Shown here piece after piece: positions 63,692 to 64,000 of a stretch of 64,000 bases of DNA. Made by a program: the position numbers and the translations under genes. Numbering within the stretch: the stretch's first letter is position 1; each line of letters begins with the position of its first letter. This DNA is from Streptomyces sp. CC228A (GTDB taxonomy: Bacteria > Actinomycetota > Actinomycetes > Streptomycetales > Streptomycetaceae). The stretch lies in contig NZ_JAJPUI010000006.1 of NCBI RefSeq assembly GCF_021390935.1, positions 248,001-312,000 of the forward strand. The letters run 5' to 3'. The notes under the pieces were generated by a model that was not told the DNA's origin, searched no databases, and worked only from the letters and a program-made list of their open reading frames with translations.

Positions 63692-64000
63692 GCAACGGGC
63701 GGCTGCACGAACACCGCCGACAGACCACGGGTGCACCGCGCAGCCCCGTCGCGGGCCTGCCAGGCTGCGGCCGAGGCCAGGGGGCGCACCGCGCAGCCCG
63801 GTCACCGGCCCACGGCCCATCGCCCACCGCCCAAGCAGCGGCCCGCCTGCCACCCCGCCGCCCGGGCTTCGCCCCCGAATACGTATCCGGCCGCCGTCCG
63901 CCCCTCATGGCGCCGCAGCGTCATTGCGTCGCGGCTTCGCGCCGTCATGGCGTCGCAGCGTCGGCTGGCGCCTCGGCGGCCCGGTGGGGCTAGGCTCGCG

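Overview
The window is about 71-73% G+C by eye, has Streptomyces codon use with many GTG starts and GTGA stop/start overlaps, and carries Streptomyces marker genes: adjacent SigF/SigN-type sigma factors, a subtilisin-inhibitor-like protein, RepSA/FtsK-type actinomycete integrative element genes, and IS families common in the genus. It is therefore read as a chromosomal segment of a Streptomyces species. The left end cuts into an M28 aminopeptidase gene.

Layout. (1) 1-17.0 kb is core chromosome: aminopeptidase, a LytR_C protein, upp, the tadA pair, tRNA-Ser(CGA), sigF-like and sigN-like genes, a MarR/MFS efflux pair with its operator, an LppU-like gene broken by a stop codon, an orphan OmpR-type regulator with a repeat insertion in its receiver, a broken two-hydrolase gene and its divergent MerR regulator. 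(2) 17.1-21.8 kb: a DUF2797 gene and its upstream partner, split by IS982-type and IS1182-type elements that both sit on the tetranucleotide CTAG. (3) 22.3-29.1 kb: a decayed integrative element at tRNA-Arg(ACG). Two integrase tails, a duplicated tRNA 3' end, an IS5-type element with a passenger gene and a cargo module (regulator, small coupled genes, 43-residue peptide, methyltransferase) remain. (4) 29.7-43.7 kb is core again: tRNA-Ser(GCT), SSI-like inhibitor, a large hybrid sensor whose low-complexity linker is scattered over three frames, acyl-CoA synthetase, ECF sigma factor, DUF817 membrane protein with a Cys-rich repeat tail, BP74-like protein, DHFR-like reductase, GNAT acetyltransferase, and a frameshifted lipoprotein. 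(5) 44.6-58.5 kb is an apparently complete actinomycete integrative and conjugative element (AICE) in tRNA-Ser(TGA), bounded by a 58-bp direct repeat, with regulation, FtsK-type transfer, DUF2637 spread protein, RepSA-type initiator, excisionase and integrase, plus cargo. (6) 59-64 kb is core: small membrane protein, HtrA-like protease, glycerophosphodiester phosphodiesterase, and an anti-sigma-type ATPase followed by a 20-bp tandem array.

The most interesting signal is that the two integrative elements carry the same cargo chassis. Each has an HTH/TPR regulator facing three very short genes chained by 4-base overlaps, then a free-standing 43-codon peptide gene and tailoring-type enzymes. The enzymes differ completely: a PIMT-like methyltransferase in one, and a JmjC/cupin oxygenase + aldo-keto reductase + APH-fold kinase in the other. 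This looks like an exchangeable peptide-modification or signalling cassette; the function is inference.

A second theme is GC-rich tandem repeats (6, 20, 24, 31 and 41 bp units), several inside or beside coding sequence, and several genes broken at repeats or homopolymers. Whether these are real slippage events or assembly errors cannot be decided from the sequence alone.
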